Source of the DNA: AP-15 sp963789025
GTDB taxonomy: Bacteria; Pseudomonadota; Alphaproteobacteria; ATCC43930; CGMCC-115725
Assembly (NCBI GenBank): GCA_963789025.1
Contig: CAWBIT010000008.1
Location: forward strand, 1,302,001 to 1,366,000
Length of the DNA: 64,000 bases
Direction: 5' to 3'
The position numbers were made by a program, and so were the translations under genes. A model generated the notes under the pieces. The model searched no databases. It worked only from the letters and a program-made list of their open reading frames with translations, and was not told where the DNA came from. This document shows, one piece after another, positions 37,769 through 47,216 of the stretch. The stretch's first letter is position 1, and every line of letters starts with the position of its first letter.

Positions 37769-38249
37769 CTGCGGCCGACAGGACCACGAACACCAGAACA
37801 GCGTAAACGGCGGCCAGCAGATCGTCGAGCATGATGCCGAGCCCGCCCTGGACCCGACGGTCGGCCAATCCTACCGGCCAAGGCTTCCAGATGTCGAAGA
37901 TCCGGAAGAGCACGAAGGCGGCGGCATAGGACAAGGGGTCGGGCGGCGCCGGCAGCAGCACCAGCCACTGCGCTGCGACCTCGTCGATTACGATTGCGCC
38001 GGGGTCTTTTACGCCGCTCGTTTTGGCGAGCATCCCTGCCGCCCAACAACCGACGGCGAAGACGATCACCGCGGCGAGCGCCAGCCCCGTGACGCCCCAC
38101 CGGCTGCGGATCGCCCAGGCGCAGGGCAGGGCGGCGAGCGAACCCCAGGTTCCCGGCATCACGGGCAAGAGGCCGACCCCGAACCAGGTTCCGAGCACCA
38201 GCGCCGGATGCCAAAGAGGCAGGCCGAGCGCGCGTGGGGCGGCTGTCAG
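37743..38249 (-). CDS. pgpA: phosphatidylglycerophosphatase A
   Basis: The protein has the PgpA signatures GTWFGVGLLPVMPGTWGSLA, IVIDEVAAQW and FRIFDIWKPWPVG with several membrane helices. It dephosphorylates phosphatidylglycerophosphate in phospholipid synthesis. No ATG, GTG or TTG lies at the expected N-terminus. A CTG at 38247-38249 that overlaps the ispDF stop as CTGA gives 168 residues of normal length; a GTG at 38196-38198 would give 151. The larger open frame to 38663 is antisense-like noise within ispDF. Confidence 0.85.
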   Translation of the reverse strand: MTAAPRALGLPLWHPALVLGTWFGVGLLPVMPGTWGSLAALPCAWAIRSRWGVTGLALAAVIVFAVGCWAAGMLAKTSGVKDPGAIVIDEVAAQWLVLLPAPPDPLSYAAAFVLFRIFDIWKPWPVGLADRRVQGGLGIMLDDLLAAVYAVLVFVVLSAAGGALGVRS

Positions 38250-39400
38250 AGCGGCAGACGCACGGTAGTGACGGCTTGCGCGGCAATGCCCTCGGCACGG
38301 CCGGTAAAACCGAGCTTCTCGGTGGTCGTCGCCTTGACGCTGACGCGATCGGGCGTGATGCCGAGAATGGCCGCGATGCGCTCGACCATCGCCGCGCGAT
38401 AGGGCGCGATCTTGGGCCGCTCGCAGATGATCGTGACATCGACCGCGGCAACGACGCCCCCTCGTGCCCGCACGAGATCGGCGGCGTGGTTCAAGAACTG
38501 GTCGGACGCGGCGCCACGCCAGCGCGGGTCGCTCGGAGGGAAATGCATGCCGATGTCGCCGGCGCCGATCGCGCCGAGCACCGCGTCGGTCAGTGCGTGC
38601 AGCCCGACATCGGCATCGGAATGTCCGGCGAGGCTCATGCCGTGCGGGACCCTGATACCGCATATCCAGAGGTGATCGCCCGGCGCAAAGGGGTGCACGT
38701 CGAAGCCCTGGCCGACGCGGACGTCCCCCTGCCGGGCGGCAAGCAGGCGCTCGGCCGCGACAAGGTCCTCCTCAGTCGTAACCTTCAGATTGTCTTCGCT
38801 GCCGTCGACGATCAGCGGCGCCAGGCCCGCTGCCTCGGCGACCGCGGCGTCGTCGGTCAGCTCACGGCCGATCGCGGCGCGGTGGGCGGCGAGGATCGCA
38901 TCGAAGTGGAAGCCCTGCGGGGTCTGGGCGCGCCACAGCGCGGAACGATCGATCGTCTCCCGAATAATTCCGTTCTCGGCGCGCTTGATCGTGTCGCGCA
39001 ACGGCAGGCAGGGGATCGCCGCGACCGCCTTGTCCAGTCCCTCGATCACCCGATCAACAAGCTGCTTGTCCGGAAACGGGCGTGCCCCATCATGGATGAG
39101 CACGCGGTGCGGACGGAAGGCCACCAATGCTTCGAGCCCGAGGCGAACGGAATCCTGCCGCGTGGCACCGCCCGTTATCGGCGGCATCACACTCAACCCG
39201 GAGAGGCTGCTATAGAACAGCGACCTGTCCTCAGACCGGATCGCGACTAACACATTTGCGATGAGCCTGTGCTCGCTGAGCGCAGCGACTGCATGGCGAA
39301 GGATCGTGGCGCCTGCGAGCGGCAGGTATTGCTTGGGACGAGGGCCGCCAAATCGGCTGCCCTGGCCCGCCGCGACCACGAGCGCATAAACCGAGGACAT
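38246..39400 (-). CDS. ispDF: bifunctional IspD/IspF isoprenoid enzyme
   Basis: The 384-residue fusion carries the CDP-ME synthase domain (about 1-225: VYALVVAAGQGSRFGGPRPK, LIHDGARPF, TDDAAVAEAAG) and the MECDP synthase domain (about 226-384: RVGQGFDVHPF, HSDADVGLHALTDAVLGA, SVKATTTEKLGFTGR). It runs steps 3 and 5 of the MEP pathway. The ATG at 39398-39400 (MSSVYALV) is preferred to an extended frame at 39514. The gene is divergent from dusB. Confidence 0.93.
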   Translation of the reverse strand: MSSVYALVVAAGQGSRFGGPRPKQYLPLAGATILRHAVAALSEHRLIANVLVAIRSEDRSLFYSSLSGLSVMPPITGGATRQDSVRLGLEALVAFRPHRVLIHDGARPFPDKQLVDRVIEGLDKAVAAIPCLPLRDTIKRAENGIIRETIDRSALWRAQTPQGFHFDAILAAHRAAIGRELTDDAAVAEAAGLAPLIVDGSEDNLKVTTEEDLVAAERLLAARQGDVRVGQGFDVHPFAPGDHLWICGIRVPHGMSLAGHSDADVGLHALTDAVLGAIGAGDIGMHFPPSDPRWRGAASDQFLNHAADLVRARGGVVAAVDVTIICERPKIAPYRAAMVERIAAILGITPDRVSVKATTTEKLGFTGRAEGIAAQAVTTVRLPL

Positions 39401-39534
39401 GGCTGAGCTTAACCCGCTGGTCGGCCTGATGCCATTACGCCGCAATTTTCCCCTTAGGGATTGATGTTGCGGCGCAAAATGAAAGAAGCTAACATCTGCC
39501 CAATCGATAGGCAAACGGTCTAATTGCGTATTCT

Positions 39535-40521
39535 ATGGGCATATCGGTCGGAGCTGTAACCCTCGATGATCCGGTCATCCTCGCTCCGATGTCGGGGGTC
39601 AGCGATCTGCCGTTCCGCAGGCTGGTAAAGCGGCTCGGCGCCGGTCTCGTCGTTTCCGAGATGATCGCGAGTGAAGCGATGATCCGCGAGACCCGCCAGT
39701 CTATGACGATGGCCAAAAGCTGCATCGACGAGCAGCCGATGGCCGTCCAGCTGGCCGGCTGCGAGCCGCGCGTAATGGCTGAGGCGGCAAAGCTCAACGC
39801 CGATCGCGGCGCGAGAATTATCGACATAAATTTCGGTTGCCCGGTGAAAAAGGTGGTCAACGGGCATGCCGGCTCCGCGCTGATGCGCGACGAGACTCAT
39901 GCCGCGCGAATCCTCGAAGCAACGGCAAAGGCGGTCGACCTGCCGGTCACCTTGAAGATGCGCACGGGATGGGATGAGCGCAGCCGCAACGCGCCGCGTC
40001 TCGCTCGCATTGCCGAAGCCTGCGGCATCCGCATGATCAGCGTGCACGGCCGCACTCGTTGCCAGCTTTATGCTGGCTCAGCCGACTGGAATTTCATCCG
40101 CCAAGTCAAAGAAGCGGTGGCGATTCCCGTCATCGCCAACGGCGACATTACGACCTGCGACGGCGCCGACCGGGCATTGCGGGAATCCGGCGCCGACGGT
40201 CTTATGATCGGCCGCGGCTGCTACGGACGGCCCTGGTTCGCCCGTCAGGTTATCGAATGGCTGACGACCCGGCGGCGGGTTCCGGACCCGCCGCTCGCGG
40301 CGCAGCTCGAAATCGTGCTGGGCCATTACGAGGAGATGCTCCTGCATTATGGGACGGAGGTGGGTTCGCGGATCGCGCGCAAGCACGTCGCCTGGTATTC
40401 CAAAGGCCTTCCGGGGTCGGCGGAATTTCGCGCGGCAGTCAACGAGACCATCGATGTCGCGCGCGTTCGGAACCTGATTCGATCGTTTTACGAGCCGCTG
40501 CTGGCCCGCGAGACGGCATGA
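39535..40521 (+). CDS. dusB: tRNA-dihydrouridine synthase B (NifR3)
   Basis: The 328-residue flavoprotein contains the FMN-binding start VILAPMSGVSDLPFRRLVKR, the conserved Cys in DINFGCPVKKVVNGHAG, and MRTGWDE and GADGLMIGRGCYGRPWF. It reduces uridines in the D-loop of tRNA. Its stop overlaps ntrB as ATGA; the dusB-ntrB-ntrC order is classical in this class. Confidence 0.95.
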   Translation: MGISVGAVTLDDPVILAPMSGVSDLPFRRLVKRLGAGLVVSEMIASEAMIRETRQSMTMAKSCIDEQPMAVQLAGCEPRVMAEAAKLNADRGARIIDINFGCPVKKVVNGHAGSALMRDETHAARILEATAKAVDLPVTLKMRTGWDERSRNAPRLARIAEACGIRMISVHGRTRCQLYAGSADWNFIRQVKEAVAIPVIANGDITTCDGADRALRESGADGLMIGRGCYGRPWFARQVIEWLTTRRRVPDPPLAAQLEIVLGHYEEMLLHYGTEVGSRIARKHVAWYSKGLPGSAEFRAAVNETIDVARVRNLIRSFYEPLLARETA

Positions 40522-41657
40522 TCAAGACGCCGTTTCGGCTCCGCGGAAGCCCTAACCCGAAACGCCGTCTTCTCGGGGTGGCGCAACCCGACGCGGCGGT
40601 GATCCTGGCAGCTCTCGCCCTTCCGGTGATCGTCGTCGATCGGGCCGGAGGCATCCGCTTCGTCAACCCAGCCGCCGAGCAGTTTTTCGGATCCGGAGCG
40701 TCAGCGCTGTGCGGCAGCGCGCTCGCCGATCTCGTGGCGCCGCATAGCCCCCTGCTGGGGCTCGTCAACTCGGTGTGGCGGATCGGCAACACGATTTCCG
40801 AGTACGACATTCTCCTCGAGGGCCCACGGTTCGCGGGCCGCCTGGTCACCATTCAGGGAGCGCTGACGGGCGACGGTGCGGACATGCTCGTGCTCACCCT
40901 GCACGAGCGCTCGATAGCGGAGATGATGGACCGCCACCTGACCCACCGGAACGCCGCTCGGTCGATTACCGGGATGGCGGCAATGCTCGCCCACGAGGTC
41001 AAGAACCCGCTTTCCGGGATTCGCGGCGCGGCGCAGTTGCTGGAGCAAGATGCCGACCCGGCCGGCCGCGAGCTGACCCAGCTGATCTGCGACGAAACCG
41101 ACCGCATCGTCGCGCTCGTCGACCGCATGGAAGCGTTCTCCGATCACCGGCCGATCGACCGCGAAGTGGTCAACATCCACGAGGTGCTCGAGCGCGTACG
41201 TAGGGCGGCGCAATCCGGTTTCGCCCGCCACGTCCGACTCGTCGAAGAATACGACCCCTCGCTGCCATCGGTTCACGGCAATCGCGACCTGCTCGTTCAA
41301 GTCTTTCTAAACCTCGTCAAGAACGCCGCCGAGGCAGTACCGAGTGCGGAAGGCGAAATCATCCTCTCAACGGCTTATAGGCACGGTCTGCGCCTCACGC
41401 GTCCGGGCGGCGAGGGCCGGCAGCATTTGCCGCTGATGGTGTCGGTGACCGACAATGGCAGCGGCATCCCGGATGACCTGCGGCCTTATCTCTTCGAACC
41501 GTTCGTCACAACGAAACGGAATGGCACTGGCCTCGGTCTTGCACTGGTCGCCAAGGTAATCGGCGACCACGGCGGCGTGATCGAATTCGACAGCCAGCCC
41601 CGGCGGACCGTGTTCCGGGTGTTTCTGCCGGTGGTCGAGCAAGACGGTGCTGCGTGA
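40518..41657 (+). CDS. ntrB: nitrogen regulation sensor kinase NtrB
   Basis: The 379-residue soluble kinase has a PAS domain (LPVIVVDRAGGIRFVNPAAE), the phospho-acceptor His 159 in MLAHEVKNPLSGIRG, and the ATPase boxes FLNLVKNAAEAV, DNGSGIPDD and TKRNGTGLGLALV. It should phosphorylate NtrC under nitrogen limitation, controlled by PII. The ATG overlaps the dusB stop; its own stop overlaps ntrC. Confidence 0.95.
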   Translation: MIKTPFRLRGSPNPKRRLLGVAQPDAAVILAALALPVIVVDRAGGIRFVNPAAEQFFGSGASALCGSALADLVAPHSPLLGLVNSVWRIGNTISEYDILLEGPRFAGRLVTIQGALTGDGADMLVLTLHERSIAEMMDRHLTHRNAARSITGMAAMLAHEVKNPLSGIRGAAQLLEQDADPAGRELTQLICDETDRIVALVDRMEAFSDHRPIDREVVNIHEVLERVRRAAQSGFARHVRLVEEYDPSLPSVHGNRDLLVQVFLNLVKNAAEAVPSAEGEIILSTAYRHGLRLTRPGGEGRQHLPLMVSVTDNGSGIPDDLRPYLFEPFVTTKRNGTGLGLALVAKVIGDHGGVIEFDSQPRRTVFRVFLPVVEQDGAA

Positions 41658-43096
41658 TGGCGTCGACAATCCTGGTGGCAGATGACGATCGCGCGATCCG
41701 GATGGTGCTTAATCAGGCGCTGATCCGGCTCGGCCACGATGTGCGGATGACCGGCAATGCCGCGACCCTCTGGCGATGGGTTGCCGACGGCGAGGGCGAC
41801 CTCGTCATTACCGACGTGATCATGCCGGATGAGAACGGCCTCGATCTGATCCCGCGCATCAAGAAAATCCGCCCGGAGCTGCGCATCATCGTCATGAGCG
41901 CGCAGAACACACTGCTGACTGCCGTCAAGGCGACGGAGCGGGGCGCGTTCGAATATCTCCCCAAGCCTTTCGATCTGCGCGAGCTGGTCAGCGTCGTCGA
42001 GCGGGCATTGAGCGCTCCGCATGACGCCCCTGCGCCCTATGCCGACGAAGAAATCGAAGACCAGCTGCCCTTGATCGGCCGCTCGCCGGCGATGCAGGAG
42101 ATCTATCGGATCATCGCCCGGTTAATGGGGACCGACCTCACGGTCATGATCATGGGCGAAAGCGGCACCGGCAAGGAGCTGGTCGCCCGAGCCTTGCACA
42201 ATTACGGCAAGCGCCGCAACGGCCCTTTTGTAGCGATAAACATGGCCGCGATCCCGCGCGAGCTGATCGAGAGCGAATTGTTCGGCCACGAGAAGGGGGC
42301 TTTTACCGGCGCGACGTCGCGCGGCATCGGACGGTTTGAACAGGCGCAGGGCGGGACACTTTTTCTCGACGAAATCGGCGACATGCCGATCGAAGCACAA
42401 ACCCGGCTGCTACGGGTGTTGCAGGAGGGAGAATTCACCGCAGTCGGCGGCCGCGTACCGATCCGCGCCGAGGTGCGGATCATCGCCGCCACGCATCACG
42501 AGCTCCGGCAACTGATCCGGCAGGGTCTATTTCGCGAGGACCTGTTTTACCGTCTGAACGTGGCGCCGATACGCTTGCCGCCGCTGCGTGAACGAAGCGC
42601 CGACATACCCGCGCTGGTCCGCCACTTTGCTAGCCTGACGGTACGCGAAGGACTGCCATTGAAGCGGCTCGACGATGCCGCCATGGAACGGCTGCGCACC
42701 TATCGCTGGCCCGGCAACGTGCGTGAGCTGGAGAACTTGGTTCGGCGGCTGGCGGCGCTCTATTCGCAGGAGGTTATTGGGGTCGGGATCATCGAAGCCG
42801 AGCTCGGCGAGGCGCAGGCGACGTGTGATCCCGCGGAGGGACCGAGCGGGGAGGGGCTCGCGGCAGTGGTCGAGCGACACATCAAGGGTTATTTCGCCGC
42901 GCACAAAGGCGGGTTGCCGGCGGCCGGACTCTACGATCGGGTGCTGCGGGAAGTGGAGCGGCCGCTGATCCTATTGACCCTTGGGGCGACCCGCGGCAAC
43001 CAAATCAGGGCCGCGCATCTACTCGGCCTCAATCGCAACACATTGCGCAAGAAGATCCGCGAATTGGACATCCCGGTGGTCCGTGGCTTAAAATAA
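41657..43096 (+). CDS. ntrC: nitrogen regulation response regulator NtrC
   Basis: The 479-residue protein has a receiver domain with Asp 53 (VITDVIMPDENG), an AAA+ sigma-54 activator domain with Walker A GESGTGKE, the GAFTGA loop and FLDEIGDMP, and a Fis-type helix-turn-helix (LLGLNRNTLRKKIRELDI). It activates nitrogen-assimilation promoters with sigma-54. The ATG at 41657 overlaps the ntrB stop; a GTG three nt earlier is possible. Confidence 0.95.
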   Translation: MASTILVADDDRAIRMVLNQALIRLGHDVRMTGNAATLWRWVADGEGDLVITDVIMPDENGLDLIPRIKKIRPELRIIVMSAQNTLLTAVKATERGAFEYLPKPFDLRELVSVVERALSAPHDAPAPYADEEIEDQLPLIGRSPAMQEIYRIIARLMGTDLTVMIMGESGTGKELVARALHNYGKRRNGPFVAINMAAIPRELIESELFGHEKGAFTGATSRGIGRFEQAQGGTLFLDEIGDMPIEAQTRLLRVLQEGEFTAVGGRVPIRAEVRIIAATHHELRQLIRQGLFREDLFYRLNVAPIRLPPLRERSADIPALVRHFASLTVREGLPLKRLDDAAMERLRTYRWPGNVRELENLVRRLAALYSQEVIGVGIIEAELGEAQATCDPAEGPSGEGLAAVVERHIKGYFAAHKGGLPAAGLYDRVLREVERPLILLTLGATRGNQIRAAHLLGLNRNTLRKKIRELDIPVVRGLK

Positions 43097-43199
43097 AGAG
43101 GATCGACCTACCCCGCCACGCCACTGAGGCATCGGCCGGAGACAATTTGAGTCATTTGTATCAAAACCGTCCCCGGCAGAATTCGGGTAGAGGTCTTGG

Positions 43200-45446
43200 A
43201 TGAACCCGATGCGGCGGATGGGAATTTGGGCCGGCCGTATCGGCTTGGGCCGCAAGCTTGCTATTGCCCTTGCAATCCCGGCTCTCGCCTCGGGGATTGC
43301 GACCTATCTCGCGCTGACCGGCGCACCGCCTTTCGGGCCGCATCCCAGCGCCGTCCTGGCGCTCCTGAACCTCGACCTGATCTTGCTGCTGGCGCTCGGT
43401 GCGGTAATCGCCAAGCGCCTGATCGAGGTCTGGGCCGAGCGACGGCGCGGCCTTGCCGGCTCGCGGCTGCAAATCCGATTGGTCGTCCTGTTCAGCCTGA
43501 TCGCGGTATTGCCGACAATCATCGTCGCCGGGTTCTCTTATCTTTTCTTCAGCTTTGGGGTGGAGTCCTGGTTCAGCGACAGAGTGCGTACCGCAATCAC
43601 CGAATCTCTGGCCGTCGCTGAAGCCTATCTGCACGAACATCAGCAGGCGATCCGCGCCGACGTTTTGGCGATGGCCAACGACCTCAACCGCAATTCAGTG
43701 CAGCTTGCGCTCAACCCGCAGCATCTGCAGCAGGTAGTCTCGGCCCAGGCGGCCCTGCGCGGCTTGACCGAGGCCATGGTATTCGACCGCGCCGGCCATA
43801 TGCTGGCGCGGTCCAGTCTTTCGTTCACTCTGGGTTTCGAGCCCGTTCCCGATGACGCGATCCACCTCGCCGACACCGGCGACGTGGCGATAATGACCAA
43901 CGACAGCGATGACCGGGTGCGGGCTCTGGTGCGCCTCAACCAGTTCGGCGACGTCTATCTTTATGTCGGGCGGTTTATCGAGCCGCGGGTGTTAAATCAC
44001 ATGGAGGAGACCCAGCGCGCCGCCGCATTGTACGAGCAGATGGAAGGTCAACGCTCGGGGTTTCAGATTACCTTCGCGTTGATCTTTATGTTGGTGGCGA
44101 TGCTGTTCCTGGTGGCGGCGGTCGCCATCGGCATCCATTTTGCCGCCCAATTTGCCGGTCCGATCAGACGTCTGATCACGGCGGCGGAGCAGGTCCGCGG
44201 CGGCGACCTCGCGGCTCGTGTACCGGAAGGAGAAAAGGACGACGAATTGGCTTCCCTTAGCCGCGCCTTCAACCGAATGACGTACCAGATCGAGAGTCAA
44301 CAGCGCGAGCTCAGGGAGGCGAATCGGCAGCTCGACGAGCGGCGGCGGTTTACGGAGACCGTGCTGACGGGTGTCTCGGCGGGGGTGATTGGGCTCGATA
44401 GCCTGGGCCGGGTCAATCTGCCCAATCGTTCAGCCTCCGCGCTGCTCGGCACGGACCTTGAACAAGCCATCGGACAGGACCTCGCCGAAGTCGCGCCGGA
44501 AATGGTGGGCTTGCTCGACGAGGCGGAACGCCGTCCAGATCGCCTGGCCCAGTCGCAGGTGGAGCTGCTTCGCGGGAGCAGCACCCGCACCTTGCTCGTT
44601 CGCATCGCCGCCGAGCACAATGGCCGAGTTATCAGCGGCTTTGTCGTCACGTTCGACGATATCACCGAGCTGTTGTCGGCCCAACGCAAGGCGGCCTGGG
44701 CCGACATCGCGCGTCGCATTGCCCACGAAATCAAGAATCCGCTGACGCCGATCCAGTTGGCTGCCGAACGATTGCGGCGCAGATACCTGAAAGAGATCAA
44801 GAGCGACGCCGAAACCTTTACGATCTGTACGGACACGATCGTTCGGCATGTCGGGGATATTGGCCGGATGATCGACGAATTCTCGTCCTTTGCTCGAATG
44901 CCGACGCCGGTACTGAAGCCCGAAAATCTAGTGGAACTCGTGCACCGGGCCGTATTCCTGCAGCGCACCGCCCATCCCGAGATCGTTTTCGAGCCGGTGT
45001 TCCCGGCGAGCCCGGTAGCGGTTAACTGCGATGCGCGCCTGGTTGGTCAGGCGCTGGTCAACATTGTTAAGAATGCAATCGAATCGATCGAGGCGCGCAA
45101 GGCAGAGAATAGCGCGAGTCCGCCAGGGCATATCCGGGTGTCGGTTGCGGAGGAGGACGGTCAGGCCGCCGTGATTATCGAAGACAACGGGAAGGGCTTG
45201 CCGCAGCATGGGCGCGAGCAGCTGACTGAGCCTTATGTCACGACGCGGACAAAGGGCACCGGCTTGGGTCTGGCCATCGTCAAGAAGATCATGGAAGATC
45301 ATCACGGAGAGCTGGTGCTGGAAGATGGGGAGATGGAGGGCGCCTGCGTCAGTCTCCATTTTGCCGCGTCGGAGATCCGCGCTGCCCAACGTCTCGATGT
45401 AGCGGATGAGCCCATGGAATTGAGCCCGATCAGCCATGGCGCATGA
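43200..45446 (+). CDS. ntrY: membrane sensor kinase NtrY
   Basis: The 748-residue kinase has several N-terminal membrane helices (about 20-110), a periplasmic or extracytoplasmic sensing region, a further helix near 285-310, HAMP (ITAAEQVRGGDLAARVPEGE), PAS, the phospho-acceptor His 509 in RRIAHEIKNPLTPIQLAAER, and a HATPase domain (TRTKGTGLGLAIVKKIMEDH). It controls NtrX in nitrogen and redox responses. The end overlaps ntrX by 11 nt. Confidence 0.95.
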   Translation: MNPMRRMGIWAGRIGLGRKLAIALAIPALASGIATYLALTGAPPFGPHPSAVLALLNLDLILLLALGAVIAKRLIEVWAERRRGLAGSRLQIRLVVLFSLIAVLPTIIVAGFSYLFFSFGVESWFSDRVRTAITESLAVAEAYLHEHQQAIRADVLAMANDLNRNSVQLALNPQHLQQVVSAQAALRGLTEAMVFDRAGHMLARSSLSFTLGFEPVPDDAIHLADTGDVAIMTNDSDDRVRALVRLNQFGDVYLYVGRFIEPRVLNHMEETQRAAALYEQMEGQRSGFQITFALIFMLVAMLFLVAAVAIGIHFAAQFAGPIRRLITAAEQVRGGDLAARVPEGEKDDELASLSRAFNRMTYQIESQQRELREANRQLDERRRFTETVLTGVSAGVIGLDSLGRVNLPNRSASALLGTDLEQAIGQDLAEVAPEMVGLLDEAERRPDRLAQSQVELLRGSSTRTLLVRIAAEHNGRVISGFVVTFDDITELLSAQRKAAWADIARRIAHEIKNPLTPIQLAAERLRRRYLKEIKSDAETFTICTDTIVRHVGDIGRMIDEFSSFARMPTPVLKPENLVELVHRAVFLQRTAHPEIVFEPVFPASPVAVNCDARLVGQALVNIVKNAIESIEARKAENSASPPGHIRVSVAEEDGQAAVIIEDNGKGLPQHGREQLTEPYVTTRTKGTGLGLAIVKKIMEDHHGELVLEDGEMEGACVSLHFAASEIRAAQRLDVADEPMELSPISHGA

Positions 45447-46836
45447 TGTTCTGATCGTCGACGACGAAGCCGATATCCGCATGCTGATCGCGGGCGTCCT
45501 GAAGGACGAGGGCTACGCCACCCGCGAAGCTGCCGACACGGCGCAAACCTTGGCCGCGATCCAGGCGCGGCAGCCCACGCTCGTCATCCTCGATATCTGG
45601 CTGCAGGGAGGGGGGCTCGAAGGGATCGAGATCCTCAAGCAGCTGCGCGTCGAGATGCCGTCGGTGCCGGTGGTCATGATCAGCGGCCACGGCACGATTG
45701 AAACGGCTGTCGAGGCGATCAAGCTGGGAGCCTATGATTTTCTCGAGAAGCCCTTCAAATCAGACCGCTTGCTGCTGGTTGTCGAGCGCGCGATCGAGGC
45801 GGCGCAGTTGCGGCGCGAGAACGAGGAATTGCGGCTGCGCGCCGGAGGCGACCTCGATCTCGTCGGCATCTCGTCGGCGGCCAACCAGCTGCGGCAACAG
45901 ATCGAACGGGTAGCGCCCACCGGCAGCCGGGTACTGATCACCGGCCCGCCGGGCTCGGGCAAGGAGGTTGTCGGGCGCCTCCTGCATGCGCGGTCGCGGC
46001 GCTCGAAGGGACCCTTTGTTCCGGTCAATTGCGCCACGATGCGCCCCGAACGGCTCGAAATCGAGCTGTTCGGGACCGAGACGCGGATCGACGGCGCACC
46101 GCGCAAGGTGGGGACGTTTGAGCGCGCGCATGGCGGCACATTGTTCCTCGATGAAGTGGCGGACATGCCGCTCGAGACGCAAGGCAAGATCGTGCGTGCG
46201 CTGCAGGAGCAGACTTTCGAAAGGGTAGGGGGGTCGAGCCGCGTCGAGGTCGATGTTCGGGTTGTGGCCTCGTCGAACCGGGAACTCGGCGGGGAGATCA
46301 GCGCCGGGCGCTTCCGCGAGGATCTGTTCTACCGGCTGAGCGTCGTGCCGATTCGCCTGGCTCCGCTGCGCGACCGGCGCGAGGACATCCCGCTGATGGC
46401 GCGTCACTTTATGGCCCGGGCGTCGGAAGCGGCACGGCTGACCCCGCGCGAGTTCGGCGAGGATGCGATGGCGGCGCTGCAGGCTTACACATGGCCGGGC
46501 AATGTGCGGCAGCTGCGCAACGTCATCGACTGGCTGTTGATCATGGCCCCGGGCGACGTACGCGAGCCGCTGCGCGCCGATATGCTTCCGAACGAAATCA
46601 CTGCGATCGCTCCCACCGTCGTGAAATGGGACAAGGGAAGCGAAATCATGACCTTGCCGTTGCGCGATGCGCGCGAGGTGTTCGAGCGGGAATATCTTAT
46701 CGCTCAGGTTACCCGCTTTGGCGGCAACATCTCGCGGACCGCGGCCTTTGTTGGGATGGAGCGGTCCGCCCTGCACCGGAAGTTGAAATCCCTGGGTGTT
46801 TTCGGCAATGATCGTCCGTTGAAGGTCGGCGCCTGA
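45436..46836 (+). CDS. ntrX: response regulator NtrX
   Basis: The 466-residue protein has a receiver with Asp 53 (LVILDIWLQGGG), an AAA+ domain with Walker A GPPGSGKE and FLDEVADMP, and a Fis-like helix-turn-helix (GNISRTAAFVGMERSALHRK). The sigma-54 loop GAFTGA is absent; the site reads TRIDGAPRKVG. That is known for alphaproteobacterial NtrX as far as I recall and implies it does not act as a sigma-54 activator. It pairs with NtrY. Confidence 0.94.
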   Translation: MAHDVLIVDDEADIRMLIAGVLKDEGYATREAADTAQTLAAIQARQPTLVILDIWLQGGGLEGIEILKQLRVEMPSVPVVMISGHGTIETAVEAIKLGAYDFLEKPFKSDRLLLVVERAIEAAQLRRENEELRLRAGGDLDLVGISSAANQLRQQIERVAPTGSRVLITGPPGSGKEVVGRLLHARSRRSKGPFVPVNCATMRPERLEIELFGTETRIDGAPRKVGTFERAHGGTLFLDEVADMPLETQGKIVRALQEQTFERVGGSSRVEVDVRVVASSNRELGGEISAGRFREDLFYRLSVVPIRLAPLRDRREDIPLMARHFMARASEAARLTPREFGEDAMAALQAYTWPGNVRQLRNVIDWLLIMAPGDVREPLRADMLPNEITAIAPTVVKWDKGSEIMTLPLRDAREVFEREYLIAQVTRFGGNISRTAAFVGMERSALHRKLKSLGVFGNDRPLKVGA

Positions 46837-47216
46837 ACCTCTGTCCCAGCTCTCGGGGGAAGGCGAGGGCGGGGTCATGGGGGATAAAAATCAATGGCGC
46901 GTGCCGCTCAGGTCAACGGGCAATATCTGCCGAACCGTTCAGCAACCACACATATCGAAGATCGCGGGTATCAGTTCGCCGCCGGGCTGCTGCCGAGCGC
47001 CGGGAGTATGGTGCCCGGCCCCATCCCTAAAAAATGCCTTGCGATGCACCGACACCCTCACCCACCAAGCGCTGGCGCGCTTGGTCCCCCCTCTCCCGCG
47101 GTGCGGGCGAGGAGCTCTGCGGTGGTGGGCTTACAGCCCCTCTCCCGCACCGCGGGAGAGGGTGGCGAGCGCAACGAGCCGGGTGAGGGTTACTCGGCTC
47201 ATATCGCGCAAGCGGC
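46837..47216. repeat. gene-free stretch with REP-like repeat
   Basis: No gene is seen. At 47050-47197 a large repeat has outer arms CCCTCACCC and GGGTGAGGG and two inner CCTCTCCCGC/GCGGGAGAGG hairpins. It closely resembles that at 61643-61780, including the CACCAAGCGC to GCGCTTGGTC stretch. Confidence 0.75.

Noticed and set aside
38246..38663. N-terminal extension of the pgpA open frame
   Set aside because: It overlaps the IspF domain of ispDF and is very rich in Arg with no PgpA similarity.
46837..47216. Possible CRISPR array from repeated GC-rich units
   Set aside because: The units are inverted hairpins of REP type without regular spacers or cas genes.
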